Source: Thermaerobacter marianensis DSM 12885
Lineage (GTDB): Bacteria; Bacillota; Sulfobacillia; Thermaerobacterales; Thermaerobacteraceae
Length of the DNA stretch: 64,000 nt
NCBI RefSeq assembly: GCF_000184705.1
Contig: NC_014831.1
Coordinates: forward strand, 310,001-374,000
Direction: 5' to 3'
Part shown: positions 52,997-62,662 of the stretch, piece after piece
Position numbering within the stretch: the first letter of the stretch is position 1
How the letters are laid out: each line of letters starts with the position of its first letter
Notes under the pieces: generated by a model
What the model saw: only the letters and a program-made list of their open reading frames with translations
Databases searched by the model: none
Told to the model about the DNA's origin: nothing
Translations under genes and position numbers: made by a program

Positions 52997-53653
52997 GTGG
53001 CCGAGCGCGCCGAGGCGGCGCCCGGGCAAGCCGGGGACGACCGCCCGATCCACATCCACCAGGATGACAAGCCCCTGCTGGAGGCCCTGCCCCTGCCGGC
53101 CGAGGGCACCTTCGTCGACCCGAAGGCGAAGAAGAAGGCCGCGGGCGAGGGGACCGGAGAGGAACCGGCCGCCGATCCCGTGGTGGCCCGCCTGCGGGAG
53201 GCCTTCCCGGACCTGACCTTCGAGCCCGTGGCGGCCACCGCCGACGGCGGCCCCATCGTCACCGTGCCGGTGGACCGGTGGCTGGAGGTGGCCCGGTTCC
53301 TCCGCGACGATCCGCAGCTGGGCTTCGACTACCTGTCCGACCTGTGCGGCGTCGACTACAAAGACGCGCTGCAGGTGGTGTATCAGCTGCGGGGCGTGGG
53401 CCACGACCGGCGGCTGACGGTGAAGGTGAACGTCGGCAAGGACGATCCCGAGGTCCCCAGCGTGGTGGAGGTGTGGCCCGGAGCCGGCTGGCACGAGCGG
53501 GAGGCCTTCGACATGTTCGGCATCCGCTTCAGCGGCCATCCGGACCTGCGGCGGATCCTGATGCCGCCGTGGACGCCGGACGACGTCTTCCCGCTGCGCA
53601 AGGACTTCGTGGACCGGCGGCCCAAGCGGGAGCGCAAGGTGCGGCCGCGGTAA
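52997..53653 (+). CDS. nuoC: Complex I subunit NuoC (30 kDa)
   Basis: Peripheral-arm structural subunit. The C-terminal ~150 residues carry the family fold and signature WHEREAFDMFGIRFSGHPDLRRILMP, then FPLRKDF. The N-terminal ~60 residues are charged and low-complexity (DPKAKKKAAGEGTGEEPAA). GTG 52997 follows GGGGGGAAG; further upstream in-frame sequence is Arg-rich and unlike NuoC. NuoC and NuoD are separate here, not fused as in E. coli. At 218 aa it is within family range. Confidence 0.93.
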   Translation: MAERAEAAPGQAGDDRPIHIHQDDKPLLEALPLPAEGTFVDPKAKKKAAGEGTGEEPAADPVVARLREAFPDLTFEPVAATADGGPIVTVPVDRWLEVARFLRDDPQLGFDYLSDLCGVDYKDALQVVYQLRGVGHDRRLTVKVNVGKDDPEVPSVVEVWPGAGWHEREAFDMFGIRFSGHPDLRRILMPPWTPDDVFPLRKDFVDRRPKRERKVRPR

Positions 53654-53807
53654 GGGCGGCCCGGCAGCAGGTGCCCGGGCCCTGCGGCCGGCGACGCCGC
53701 CGGTGGGGACCGGTGCCGCGGGAACGGGCGGGCGCCCCCGGCGCGGGCCCGCCACAGGCGGCAAGGCGACGGGACGGAACGGGTGGACGGAAGGCGAGGT
53801 GAGGGCC

Positions 53808-54983
53808 GTGAGCCTGACGCGGGAACCGGTGCAGCCGCTGGAGCTGGATCCCCGCCTGGGCGATCGGGTGCGGATCGAGCCCCTGGACGGCGGGCGCCAG
53901 ACCATGACCATGAGCATGGGGCCGCAGCACCCCAGCACCCACGGGGTGCTCCGGGTCGTGCTCACCCTGGACGGCGAGACCGTGGTCGATGCCCAGCCGG
54001 ACATCGGCTACCTGCACCGCAACTGGGAGAAGATCGCCGAGTACATGACCTATGCCATGACGGTCCCCTTCTCGGACCGCAACGACTACCTGGCCGCCAT
54101 CACCAACGAGCTGGCCCTGGTGCAGGCGGTGGAGAAGCTGACGGGCATCGAGGTGCCCGAGCGCGCCCAGATCTTGCGGATCATCTTCTCCGAGCTGCAG
54201 CGCATCACCAGCCACCTGCTCTGGTTCGGCACCTTCGGCCTCGACCTGGGGGCGGTGACCGCGTTCCTCCACGCCTTCACGGCGCGCGAGTACTGCTACA
54301 GGCTGTTCGAGCGGGCGACGGGGGCGCGGTTCCTGTACGGGTACCTGCGGATCGGCGGGATGCGCAACGACGTGCCCGACGGATGGGTGGAGGACCTGCT
54401 CTCCTTCGTCGACCAGCTAGAGCGCACCTACTGGCCGGAGTTCATGCGCCTGCTGATCGACAATGCCATCTTCATCCGGCGGACCAAGGGCATCGGCGTG
54501 CTCAAGCCGGAGGTCGCCGTGGCCTACGGGGCCAGCGGCCCCGTGCTGCGGGGCTCGGGCGTCAAGTACGACGTGCGCAAGGCGGACAACTACCTGCCCT
54601 ACGACCGGTTCGAGTTTGACATCCCGGTGGGCGAGAACGGCGACGTCTACGACCGGGCCGTGGTCCGCATGTACGAGATGCTGGAGAGCGCCAAGATCAT
54701 CCGCCAGGCCGTCAAGGAGCTGCCCGACGGCCCGGTGATGGCCAAGGTGCCGCGGGCCATCCGGCCGTACGGCGAGGTGTACCACCGGGTGGAGGGCCCC
54801 CGGGGCGAGGTGGGCGTCTACCTGGTGGCGGCGGGTGACACCAACGCCTACCGGGCCCGCTGGCGGTCGCCGTGCTTCGTCCACCTGCAGCTGCTGCCGC
54901 TGCTGGCGCGGGGGCACCTGGTGGCCGACGTGGTGGCCATCATCGGCAGCATCGACATCGTCCTCGGGGAGGTCGACCGCTGA
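53808..54983 (+). CDS. nuoD: Complex I subunit NuoD (49 kDa)
   Basis: Forms the quinone-binding cavity with NuoB. The 391-aa product has MSMGPQHPSTHGVLR with the quinone-site His, DIGYLHRNWEK, NDYLAAITNE, GGMRNDVPDGW and the C-terminal DIVLGEVDR. GTG 53808 has AGGTGAGG a few bases before it; GTG 53799 is an alternative that would add three residues. The stop overlaps nuoH's ATG (TGATG). The hydrogenase-type Cys ligands are absent, as expected for NuoD. Confidence 0.95.
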   Translation: MSLTREPVQPLELDPRLGDRVRIEPLDGGRQTMTMSMGPQHPSTHGVLRVVLTLDGETVVDAQPDIGYLHRNWEKIAEYMTYAMTVPFSDRNDYLAAITNELALVQAVEKLTGIEVPERAQILRIIFSELQRITSHLLWFGTFGLDLGAVTAFLHAFTAREYCYRLFERATGARFLYGYLRIGGMRNDVPDGWVEDLLSFVDQLERTYWPEFMRLLIDNAIFIRRTKGIGVLKPEVAVAYGASGPVLRGSGVKYDVRKADNYLPYDRFEFDIPVGENGDVYDRAVVRMYEMLESAKIIRQAVKELPDGPVMAKVPRAIRPYGEVYHRVEGPRGEVGVYLVAAGDTNAYRARWRSPCFVHLQLLPLLARGHLVADVVAIIGSIDIVLGEVDR

Positions 54984-55945
54984 TGCCGGAGTGGCTGGTG
55001 GCGGTGCTGTGGGCCATCCTCAAGGCGACCATCGCCCTCGCCTTTATCGGCGTGAACTTCATGTTCCTGGTGTGGCTGGAGCGCAAGGTCTCCGCCCGGA
55101 TGCAGTACCGGGTGGGCCCCTACCGCGTGGGCAAGCCGCACGGGTGGCTGCAGCTGATCGCCGACGCCATCAAGATGTTCTCCAAGGAAGACGTGATGCC
55201 CGCGGCGGCGGACCGGTGGGTGTGGGCGGCGGCGCCGGTGGTGGTGTTCGCGCCCGCGGTCCTGCTGTTCGTGATCCTGCCTGTGGGGCCGAACTTCGGC
55301 GTGCAGCCGGACTTCAACCTGGGCCTGCTGTTCCTCAGCGCCGTCTCGTCCTTCACCCTGTTCGGCATCTTCATGGCCGGCTGGGGCTCCAACAACAAGT
55401 ACTCGCTGATCGGCGCCATGCGCGCCGCGGCCCAGCTGATGGCTTACGAGATCCCGCTGGTGCTGGCGGTGCTGGGCGTGGTGATGCTGGCCGGCAGCCT
55501 CAGCCTGCAGGACATCGTCGCGGCCCAGCGCACCTACTGGTACGTCTTCCCGCAGTTCCTCGGCTTCATCGTGTTCCTCATCGCCGCCATCGCCGAGCTC
55601 AACCGCACGCCCTTCGACCTGTCGGAGGCGGAGTCGGAGCTGGTGGCGGGGTACTTCACCGAGTACAGCGGCATCCGCTGGGGCATGTTCATGTTCGCCG
55701 AGTACACCAACCTGTTCACCATGTCCGCCATCGCGGCCAGCCTGTTCTTCGGTGGGTGGAACGGGCCCATCCTGCCGCCGGTGGTGTGGTTCCTGATCAA
55801 GACGTACGCCTTCGTCCTGCTGGCCATGTGGATCCGGTGGACCCTGCCGCGCATCCGCATCGACCAGCTGCTGGACCTGGGCTGGAAGTTTCTCGTCCCC
55901 GTGGGGTTGCTGAATCTGGTGATCACCGGGTTGTTCCTGGTCTGA
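54983..55945 (+). CDS. nuoH: Complex I subunit NuoH
   Basis: Membrane subunit forming the lower part of the quinone channel. The 320-aa product has eight or so predicted helices and the conserved LVWLERKVSARMQYRVGP, GWLQLIADAIKMFSKED and ELNRTPFDLSEAESELVAGY loops, which carry functional acidic and Arg residues. ATG 54983 overlaps nuoD's TGA. nuoI follows after 16 bp. Confidence 0.96.
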   Translation: MPEWLVAVLWAILKATIALAFIGVNFMFLVWLERKVSARMQYRVGPYRVGKPHGWLQLIADAIKMFSKEDVMPAAADRWVWAAAPVVVFAPAVLLFVILPVGPNFGVQPDFNLGLLFLSAVSSFTLFGIFMAGWGSNNKYSLIGAMRAAAQLMAYEIPLVLAVLGVVMLAGSLSLQDIVAAQRTYWYVFPQFLGFIVFLIAAIAELNRTPFDLSEAESELVAGYFTEYSGIRWGMFMFAEYTNLFTMSAIAASLFFGGWNGPILPPVVWFLIKTYAFVLLAMWIRWTLPRIRIDQLLDLGWKFLVPVGLLNLVITGLFLV

Positions 55946-55961
55946 AAGGCGGTGACGGTGG

Positions 55962-56441
55962 GTGAGCGTCCTGGCCGAGATCTGGCAGGCGGCCAAGAGC
56001 ATCGTGGTGGGGCACGCCGTCACGTGGCGGTCGACCACCCGGCCGCCGGTGACGGTGAACTACCCGGACGAGCGGCCCGACCTGCCCAAGGGCTATCGCG
56101 GCATCCCGGTGTTGAAGACCAACCTGGAGACCGGCCAGCTGAACTGCACGGCCTGCGGCCTCTGCGCCCGGTCGTGCCCGGTCAACGTCATCGAGGTCGT
56201 CGAGGAGACCGACGAGAACGGCAAGCGCCTGCGCCGGCCCAAGGTCTTCAACATCGACATGTCGCGCTGCATGGTGTGCAACCTGTGCGTCGAGGCCTGC
56301 CCCTTTGACGCCCTGGAGATGGCCAACCACTTCGAGATCGCGGACTACTCCGTGCCGAACCTGATCTTCAACAAGGAACAGCTGGCGGAGATCTGGAAGC
56401 AGTACGACGCCGTCCGCCTGGCCGGAGGCGAGAAGCCATGA
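55962..56441 (+). CDS. nuoI: Complex I subunit NuoI (two 4Fe-4S clusters)
   Basis: Carries clusters N6a and N6b. The 159-aa product has two complete ferredoxin motifs, CTACGLCARSCPVNVIEV and CMVCNLCVEACPFDALEM, each with the fourth Cys followed by Pro. GTG 55962 follows AAAGGCGGTGA. The stop overlaps nuoJ's ATG (ATGA). In this operon, with NuoEFG missing, NuoI would be the outermost electron entry point of the visible complex. Confidence 0.95.
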   Translation: MSVLAEIWQAAKSIVVGHAVTWRSTTRPPVTVNYPDERPDLPKGYRGIPVLKTNLETGQLNCTACGLCARSCPVNVIEVVEETDENGKRLRRPKVFNIDMSRCMVCNLCVEACPFDALEMANHFEIADYSVPNLIFNKEQLAEIWKQYDAVRLAGGEKP

Positions 56442-57106
56442 CGGGCGCGGCGGTGATCTTCGCCATCCTGGCGGCGGTGGTCCTGCTGGGCGCCTGGCGG
56501 GTGGTGACCAGCGAGCAGATCGCCCACAGCGCCCTGTTTCTCGGACTGACCTTCGTGGGCATGGCGGGCCTGTTCGTCCTGCTCCAGGCGCCGACCTTCG
56601 CCCTGCTCCACGTGCTGGTCTACGTGGGCGCCATCCTGACCGTCGTGGTCTTCGCCATCATGCTCTCCGATCCGGAGGAACTGCGCGGCGCCGGGGACCT
56701 GCCGCCCGGCGAGCGGCTGCGGCGGCGCCTGCTCTCGCCCTACTACGGCTGGATCCCCGTGGTGGTGGCCGGGGTGCTGGTGGCGGTGGTGCTGGCCAGC
56801 CTGGCGGCCGCCCAACTGCCCCGGGTGCCGCTGGGCGAGCCCGTCGCCGACGACCTGCGGGCCATCGGCCGCGACATGTTCACCCGGTATGCCCTTCCCT
56901 TTGAGGTGGCGTCGCTGGCCCTGCTGGCGGCCCTGATCGGCGCCATCGGCCTGACCCGGCGCAATACGTCGGAAGAACGCGGCCGCACGGGCCGGGATAC
57001 GGCGGCGGGCGCCGGGACGGGCACGCCGGACGGCGCCGGCAGGAACGGCTCTGCTGCCGCGGGGAGGGCCGGGACCGCGGGCGCGGCCGGGGAGGTGAGC
57101 CGGTGA
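56438..57106 (+). CDS. nuoJ: Complex I subunit NuoJ
   Basis: Membrane subunit. The 222-aa product has five predicted helices, including the HSALFLGLTFVGMAGLFVLLQAPTFALLHVLVYVGAI region with the flexible third helix that links the quinone site to the antiporter-like subunits. The last ~55 residues are a Gly/Ala/Arg-rich hydrophilic tail with no counterpart in the family. ATG 56438 overlaps nuoI's stop; the TGA overlaps nuoK's start. Confidence 0.93.
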   Translation: MTGAAVIFAILAAVVLLGAWRVVTSEQIAHSALFLGLTFVGMAGLFVLLQAPTFALLHVLVYVGAILTVVVFAIMLSDPEELRGAGDLPPGERLRRRLLSPYYGWIPVVVAGVLVAVVLASLAAAQLPRVPLGEPVADDLRAIGRDMFTRYALPFEVASLALLAALIGAIGLTRRNTSEERGRTGRDTAAGAGTGTPDGAGRNGSAAAGRAGTAGAAGEVSR

Positions 57107-57420
57107 TGGGCGGCGTTCCGCTGATGGATTACCTGGTGGTCGGCACCCTGCTCTTCGGCCTCGGGCTGTGGGGCGCCCTGACTCGGACCAATGCCATCCG
57201 GATCCTAATGTGCATCGAGCTCATGCTCAATGCGGTGAACCTCAACTTGGTGGCGCTGAACCAGTACCTGGACCCCGGGTCCGTGGAGGGGCAGATCTTC
57301 GGCCTGTTCATCATCGCCATCGCCGCGGCGGAGGCGGCCATCGGCATCGGCATCGTCCTCATGGTGGTGCGGCGGCGCGGCGAGGTGGACATCAACAAGA
57401 TTCGGCTGATGCGCGGCTGA
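57106..57420 (+). CDS. nuoK: Complex I subunit NuoK
   Basis: Three-helix membrane subunit of the proton path. The 104-aa product has the two membrane Glu residues: RILMCIELMLNAVNLNLVAL in helix 2 and AAAEAAIGIGIVL in helix 3. ATG 57106 lies about 6 nt after GGGGAGGTGA; GTG 57103 is one codon earlier. A 125-bp gap without a gene follows before nuoL. Confidence 0.95.
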   Translation: MGGVPLMDYLVVGTLLFGLGLWGALTRTNAIRILMCIELMLNAVNLNLVALNQYLDPGSVEGQIFGLFIIAIAAAEAAIGIGIVLMVVRRRGEVDINKIRLMRG

Positions 57421-57545
57421 TGCGGTGCGGCCGGCAGGATCCGGGTGCACGGCCGCGGGTGGGGGTCGTGCCGCGGGTCGCGCTGCGGGCGGTGCACGGA
57501 GCGACGCGCGGATAAGGGCATGGACGGGACTGCGAGGTGAGCGGC

Positions 57546-59429
57546 GTGGTGGAGTCGGCCTGGTTGATCCCGCTGTTTCCGCTGGCGGCCTTCGTGCTGA
57601 CGGTCTTCGTCGGCCGCCGGCTGGGCGAGCGGGCGGGCTGGATCGGCGTCGCGGGCATGCTGGCGGCGACGGTCATGGCCCTGGGCGTGTTCCGGGACGC
57701 CGTGGTCCGGCCGGAGGCCTACGAGGCCGCCTGGCGGTGGCTGCAGTTCGGCTCCTTCGAGCTCAGGGTCGGGTTCCGGGTGGACAACCTGGAGGCGACC
57801 CTGCTGCTGATGGTGTCCTTCGTCAGCTTGATGGTGCACGTGTTCTCCCTGGGCTACATGCACGGGGATGCCCGGTACAACCGGTACTTTGCCCTGATCT
57901 CCCTGTTCACCGCGGGCATGCTGGGCCTGGTGATCTCCGACAATGCGGTCTTCTGGCTGCTGTGGTGGGAGATCATGGGCGCCTGCTCCTACCTGCTCAT
58001 CGGCCACTGGTTCGAGGAGCGGGAGAACCAGGCGGCCGCGTACAAGGCCTTCATCACCACCCGCATCGGCGACGTGCTGATGATGGCCGGCTTCTGGTAC
58101 ATGTTCCACCTGACGGGGAGCCTGCGCTTCGCCGACTGGCAGGCGTGGGTGGAGCACCAGGCCGGCGCCGGCGCTCCCGACTTCACCCGGGCCATGACGG
58201 TGGCGGCGCTGCTGATCTTCGGCGGCGCCGTGGGCAAGTCGGCGCAGGCGCCGCTGCATGTCTGGCTTCCGGACGCGATGGCCGGTCCGACCCCCGTCAG
58301 CGCCCTGATCCACGCCGCGACCATGGTGGCTGCCGGCGTGTTCCTCATCGCGCGGACCTACTTCATCTTCGCCCAATCCCCCACGGCCCTGGCGGTGGTG
58401 GCCTTCCTCGGCGCCTTCACGGCCTTTCTGGCGGCCAGCATCGCCGTGGTCCAGTCGGACATCAAGAAGGTGCTGGCCTACTCCACGGTGAGCCAGCTGG
58501 GCTACATGGTGATGGCCCTGGGCGTGGGGGGCTACACCGCGGCCCTGTTCCACCTGTGGACCCACGGATTTTTCAAGGCGTTGCTGTTCCTGGGCTCGGG
58601 GTCCGTGATCCACGCGGTCCACACCCAGAACATGCACGAGATGGGCGGCCTGGCCCGCAAGATGAAGCTGACCGCCGCGACCTTCATCGTCGGCACGCTG
58701 GCCCTGGCCGGGATCTGGCCGTTCTCCGGCTTCTACTCGAAGGACGAGATCTTGCTGGCGGCCTACCACTCGCGCTATCCGGTGCTGTTCTGGGTGGGTG
58801 CCGCGACCGCGGGGTTGACGGCCTTCTACATGACGCGGGCGGTGGTGCTGACCTTCTTCGGCCGGCCGCGGGACGCGCATAAGTACGAGCACGCCCACGA
58901 GGGCGGACCCGAGCTCACCTGGCCGTTGCTGCTGCTGGCCATCCCCGCCTTTGCGGCCGGGTTCCTGGCGCCGGCCCTGTTCGGCGCGCCGGTCCACGAG
59001 TTCATCACCTTCGGCGAGCACGTCTCCGGGTACGAGCCGGAGTCGGTGGTGGTGTTGACCGGCACGCTCTTCGCCGTGGCGGGCATCCTGCTGGGCATCG
59101 TGGTCTATGGGCTGGGCTGGATCTCGCCCCAGACCCTGCGCGCCGCCTTCGCCACGCCCTACTTCGTCCTGCAGGAGAAGTGGTTCTTCGACCGGGCGTA
59201 CCAGGCCGTGGTGCTGGCCGGTTCGTCGGCGGTGGCACGGCTGGCGGCCGGGTTCGACCGGCTGGTCATTGACGGGATCGTCAACGGGGTGGCCCGGCTG
59301 GTGGCCGGCGTGGGCGAGGTGGTGCGGCGCTGGTCGACCGGCCTGGTGCAGGGCTACATGCTGACCCTGTTCGCCGGCGTGGTGGTGCTGGCGCTGCTGA
59401 TCCTGCAAGTGACGGGAGGCTTGAGGTGA
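57546..59429 (+). CDS. nuoL: Complex I antiporter-like subunit NuoL
   Basis: Distal proton-pumping subunit with the long lateral helix. The 627-aa product has the TM5 Glu in FWLLWWEIMGACSYLLIGHW, the TM7 Lys in AVGKSAQAPLHVWLPDAMAGPTPVSALIHAATMV, the His-rich TM8 region and a C-terminal amphipathic extension with one copy of the dispersed 12-mer (LAGSSA). GTG 57546 lies after GAGGTGA; GTG 57537 overlaps that site. It ends overlapping nuoM. Confidence 0.95.
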   Translation: MVESAWLIPLFPLAAFVLTVFVGRRLGERAGWIGVAGMLAATVMALGVFRDAVVRPEAYEAAWRWLQFGSFELRVGFRVDNLEATLLLMVSFVSLMVHVFSLGYMHGDARYNRYFALISLFTAGMLGLVISDNAVFWLLWWEIMGACSYLLIGHWFEERENQAAAYKAFITTRIGDVLMMAGFWYMFHLTGSLRFADWQAWVEHQAGAGAPDFTRAMTVAALLIFGGAVGKSAQAPLHVWLPDAMAGPTPVSALIHAATMVAAGVFLIARTYFIFAQSPTALAVVAFLGAFTAFLAASIAVVQSDIKKVLAYSTVSQLGYMVMALGVGGYTAALFHLWTHGFFKALLFLGSGSVIHAVHTQNMHEMGGLARKMKLTAATFIVGTLALAGIWPFSGFYSKDEILLAAYHSRYPVLFWVGAATAGLTAFYMTRAVVLTFFGRPRDAHKYEHAHEGGPELTWPLLLLAIPAFAAGFLAPALFGAPVHEFITFGEHVSGYEPESVVVLTGTLFAVAGILLGIVVYGLGWISPQTLRAAFATPYFVLQEKWFFDRAYQAVVLAGSSAVARLAAGFDRLVIDGIVNGVARLVAGVGEVVRRWSTGLVQGYMLTLFAGVVVLALLILQVTGGLR

Positions 59430-60979
59430 TGTCCGCGTCGCTGCCCTACCTGAGCCTGATCGTGGGGGTGCCGGCGGCGGGCGCGCTGCTGACCCTCCTG
59501 ATCCCCCGCGACAACCACCGGGCCATCCGCCTGCTGGGAACCGTCGCCCTGGCCTTGCCCCTGCTGCTGGTGGCGGCCGTGTGGGCCGGGTTCGATCCCG
59601 CGGCCGGCGGACCGCAGTTCGTGGAGCGGTACCGCTGGATCCCCACCCTGGGGGCCTGGTACTACCTGGGGGTCGACGGCCTGTCCCTGCCGCTGGTGGC
59701 CCTGACGGCCCTGGTGGCGCCCCTGGCGGCCCTGGCCTCCTGGGGCATCGAGCACCGGGTGAAGGAGTATTGGGTACTGCTGGGGCTGCTGGTGACGGGG
59801 ATCTTCGGCGTGTTCCTGGCGCTGGACTACCTGCTGTTCTACGTGTTCTTCGAGCTGTCCCTGATCCCCATGTACTTCCTCATCGGGATCTGGGGCGGGC
59901 CGCGGCGGGACTACGCGTCGCTGAAGTTCTTCATTTATACCCTGGTGGGCAGCATCGTGCTGATCGTCGGCATTCTGGGCCTGTACTTCCTCACCGGCGC
60001 CAGCACCTTCGACATGGTGGAACTGGCGCGGCGCGCGCCGGCGGCGGTGCCTCCGGCGCTGAAGTTGCCGCTGTTCCTGCTGCTGTTCGCCGGGTTCGCC
60101 ATCAAGACGCCCATGTGGCCGGTGCATACCTGGCTTCCCGACGCCCACGTGGAGGCGCCGACGCCCATCAGCGTGATCCTGGCGGCGGTGCTGCTGAAGA
60201 TGGGCACCTACGGCATGATGCGCATCACCTGGCCCACCCTGCCCGACGTGGCCCGCGACTTGGCGGGGACCTTGGCCGCGCTGGCGGTGATCGCCATCCT
60301 CTACGGCGCCTTCACCGCCCTGGGCCAGCGGGACTTCAAGCGGCTGGTGGCCTATTCGTCGGTGAGCCAGATGGGCTTCGTGGTGCTGGCCCTGGCGGCG
60401 GCGGCCATGGCGCCGGCGGCGGCGGAGGCGGCGCAGCTGGCGGGGCGCGACCCGCAGGTGGTGCTGGAGGCGGGCCAGTCGGCCACCATGGCGGCGGTGT
60501 TCATGATGGTGGCCCACGGCCTGGCGTCGGCCCTGCTGTTCCTGCTGGTGGGCTTCTGGTACGACCGGACCCATACCCGCGACTTCGACCGGCTGGGCGG
60601 GATGTTCCGCACCACGCCGGTGGCGGCCACCTTCCTGGGTATCGCGGCCTTCGCCAACCTGGGCCTGCCGGGGTTCAGCACCTTCATCGGCGAGTTCTTC
60701 ACCCTGCTGGGGACGCTGCCGGTGTTCCCCACGGCGGTATACGTGGCCCTGGTGGGCCTGGTCGGGGCCGCCATGTACAACCTGACCATGCTGCAGCGGG
60801 TGACCATGGGGCCGCCCAAGCCGGAGTGGCACGGGCTGCCTGATGTCACGCCGCGGGAACTGGTGACCTTCGTGCCCCTGGTGGCGGCCATGCTGCTGCT
60901 GGGCTGGATGCCCGGCTTGCTGACCCAGGTGTTGAGCACGCCCGTCGCCCAGTTCGTCGCCAAGTTGGGAGGGATGTGA
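59429..60979 (+). CDS. nuoM: Complex I antiporter-like subunit NuoM
   Basis: Central proton-pumping subunit. The 516-aa product has the TM5 Glu in FYVFFELSLIPMYFLIGIWG, the TM7 Lys in FAIKTPMWPVHTWLPDAHVEAPTPIS and the TM8 Lys region AAVLLKMGTYG. ATG 59429 shares its A with nuoL's TGA (TGATG); GTG 59426 is one codon earlier. GGGAGG lies at good distance. It ends 2 bp before nuoN. Confidence 0.95.
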   Translation: MSASLPYLSLIVGVPAAGALLTLLIPRDNHRAIRLLGTVALALPLLLVAAVWAGFDPAAGGPQFVERYRWIPTLGAWYYLGVDGLSLPLVALTALVAPLAALASWGIEHRVKEYWVLLGLLVTGIFGVFLALDYLLFYVFFELSLIPMYFLIGIWGGPRRDYASLKFFIYTLVGSIVLIVGILGLYFLTGASTFDMVELARRAPAAVPPALKLPLFLLLFAGFAIKTPMWPVHTWLPDAHVEAPTPISVILAAVLLKMGTYGMMRITWPTLPDVARDLAGTLAALAVIAILYGAFTALGQRDFKRLVAYSSVSQMGFVVLALAAAAMAPAAAEAAQLAGRDPQVVLEAGQSATMAAVFMMVAHGLASALLFLLVGFWYDRTHTRDFDRLGGMFRTTPVAATFLGIAAFANLGLPGFSTFIGEFFTLLGTLPVFPTAVYVALVGLVGAAMYNLTMLQRVTMGPPKPEWHGLPDVTPRELVTFVPLVAAMLLLGWMPGLLTQVLSTPVAQFVAKLGGM

Positions 60980-60981
60980 CG

Positions 60982-62538
60982 ATGCCGGTCCTGCCGGCCG
61001 GGGAACTGGTCTATCTCCTGCCCGAGATCGTGCTGGCCGCCACGGCCATGATCCTCCTGCTGGCGGACGCCTTCGCGGGCGGCCGCGACGAGGCGACGAC
61101 GGCGGCGGGGGCGGCGCCCGGGGCGGCCGCTGCCGGCCCGGCGGCGGAGGGACGCCGCGACTGGATCGGCTACCTGGCCGTCCTCGGCGTGGTGGTGGCC
61201 ATGATCCTCATTCGCCGCGACGTGACCCAGCCGGGGCCCATCCTGGGCGGCATGGTGGCCAGCGACGGCTACGCGGCGTTCTTCAAGGCCGTGTTCCTCA
61301 TCGCCACCGCCCTGGTCGCTCTGATGTCCATCGACTACGTGGCCCAGCGCGGTATCGCCGCCGGAGAGTACTTCAGCCTGCTGCTGCTGGCCACCACCGG
61401 CGCGCTGTTCATGGCAGGCGCCGCGAACCTGCTGACGTTCTACCTGGGGCTGGAGCTGCTGTCGCTGAGCTCGTACGCGCTGGCGGGCCTGATGCGGACG
61501 GACCCCCGCTCCCAGGAGGCGTCGCTGAAGTACTTCCTCAACGGCGCCCTTAGCTCGGGCGTACTGCTCTTCGGCATCTCCCTGCTCTACGGCGCCACCG
61601 GCACGTTCGACTTGGTGGAACTGGCGCGCCAGGTGGGCCAGGCCCTGCAGGGTGGTGAACCGGCGGGCCCGCTGCCCGCACCGGTCCTGGCGCTGGGCGT
61701 CGCCTTCTTGCTGGCGGGGCTTGCCTTCAAGGCCGGGGCGGTGCCCTTCCACCTGTGGTTGCCCGACGCGTACCAGGGCGCGCCCACGCCCATCACCGCC
61801 TACCTGGCGGTGGCGTCGGAAGGTGCAGCCTTTGCCGCCATCCTGCGGGTTTTCTACGGCGGGCTGGGCGGTGCGCAGGCGACCTGGCAGGAGGCCTTCA
61901 TCATCCTGGCGGTGCTCACCATGACGGTGGGCAACGTGACGGCCTTGCGGCAGACGGACGTCAAGCGCCTGATGGCGTACTCGTCCATCGCCCAGGCCGG
62001 GTATATCCTGGCGGCCGTCGGCGCCGCCACGGAGCTCAGCCGGCCGGCGGTGCTGTACTACGTCATGGCGTACACCTTCATGAACGTGGGGGCCTTCGCG
62101 GTGATCACCGCCCTGCAGGTGCAGGGCGAAGGCCGCGAGGTGCGGGACTTCGCCGGGCTGGCGCGCCGGGAGCCGTTGCTGGCGGCGCTGCTGGTGGTGT
62201 TCCTGGTGTCCCTGGTGGGGCTGCCGCCCACGGCGGGCTTCATGGCCAAGTTCTCGGTGTTCCGCGCCCTGGTCTCCGCAGGCAATTTCTGGCTGCCCGT
62301 CGTGGTGGCCCTGAACAGCGTGATCTCCGTGGGCTACTACTACAACCTGGTGCGGTACATGTACGTGGTGCCGGCGGACAAGGAGCCCGTTCCGTCGACG
62401 CCCGTGGCGGTGCCGGCGCCCGTCTGGACGGTGCTGGTGGTCTGCGCTTTCTTCACCCTGGTGCTGGGCCTGTGGCCGGACGCCTTCGTGCGCTGGGCCG
62501 AGGTGTCCTTGATGGCCATGGGTGGGGCCGGATTCTGA
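60982..62538 (+). CDS. nuoN: Complex I antiporter-like subunit NuoN
   Basis: Proton-pumping subunit nearest the quinone site. The 518-aa product has the TM5 Glu in YLGLELLSLSSYALAGLMR, the TM7 Lys in LAFKAGAVPFHLWLPDAYQGAPTPITAYL and KRLMAYSSIAQAGYIL. A short Gly/Ala-rich insert after TM2 replaces the usual loop. ATG 60982 is 8 nt after GGGAGGG; GTG 60976 abuts that site. Last gene of the operon. Confidence 0.95.
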   Translation: MPVLPAGELVYLLPEIVLAATAMILLLADAFAGGRDEATTAAGAAPGAAAAGPAAEGRRDWIGYLAVLGVVVAMILIRRDVTQPGPILGGMVASDGYAAFFKAVFLIATALVALMSIDYVAQRGIAAGEYFSLLLLATTGALFMAGAANLLTFYLGLELLSLSSYALAGLMRTDPRSQEASLKYFLNGALSSGVLLFGISLLYGATGTFDLVELARQVGQALQGGEPAGPLPAPVLALGVAFLLAGLAFKAGAVPFHLWLPDAYQGAPTPITAYLAVASEGAAFAAILRVFYGGLGGAQATWQEAFIILAVLTMTVGNVTALRQTDVKRLMAYSSIAQAGYILAAVGAATELSRPAVLYYVMAYTFMNVGAFAVITALQVQGEGREVRDFAGLARREPLLAALLVVFLVSLVGLPPTAGFMAKFSVFRALVSAGNFWLPVVVALNSVISVGYYYNLVRYMYVVPADKEPVPSTPVAVPAPVWTVLVVCAFFTLVLGLWPDAFVRWAEVSLMAMGGAGF

Positions 62539-62627
62539 GTCCGTGCAGGGCGTCAGGGCCCGGGGCTCTAGGGCTGGTCCGGCTCTGGGGCTGGGCCGTG
62601 GGCGGCCTGTCGCGGCAGCGAGAAGGA

Positions 62628-62662
62628 ACGGGCGGCCGTCCCTTGCCGGGACGGCCGCCCGT
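62628..62662 (+). terminator. Hairpin terminator candidate after nuoN
   Basis: ACGGGCGGCCGTCCC and its exact complement (15 bp) around TTGCC, 89 bp after the nuoN stop. No long T-run. It separates the rightward nuo operon from the leftward stress-protein gene; the rest of 62539-62775 shows nothing else. Confidence 0.6.
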
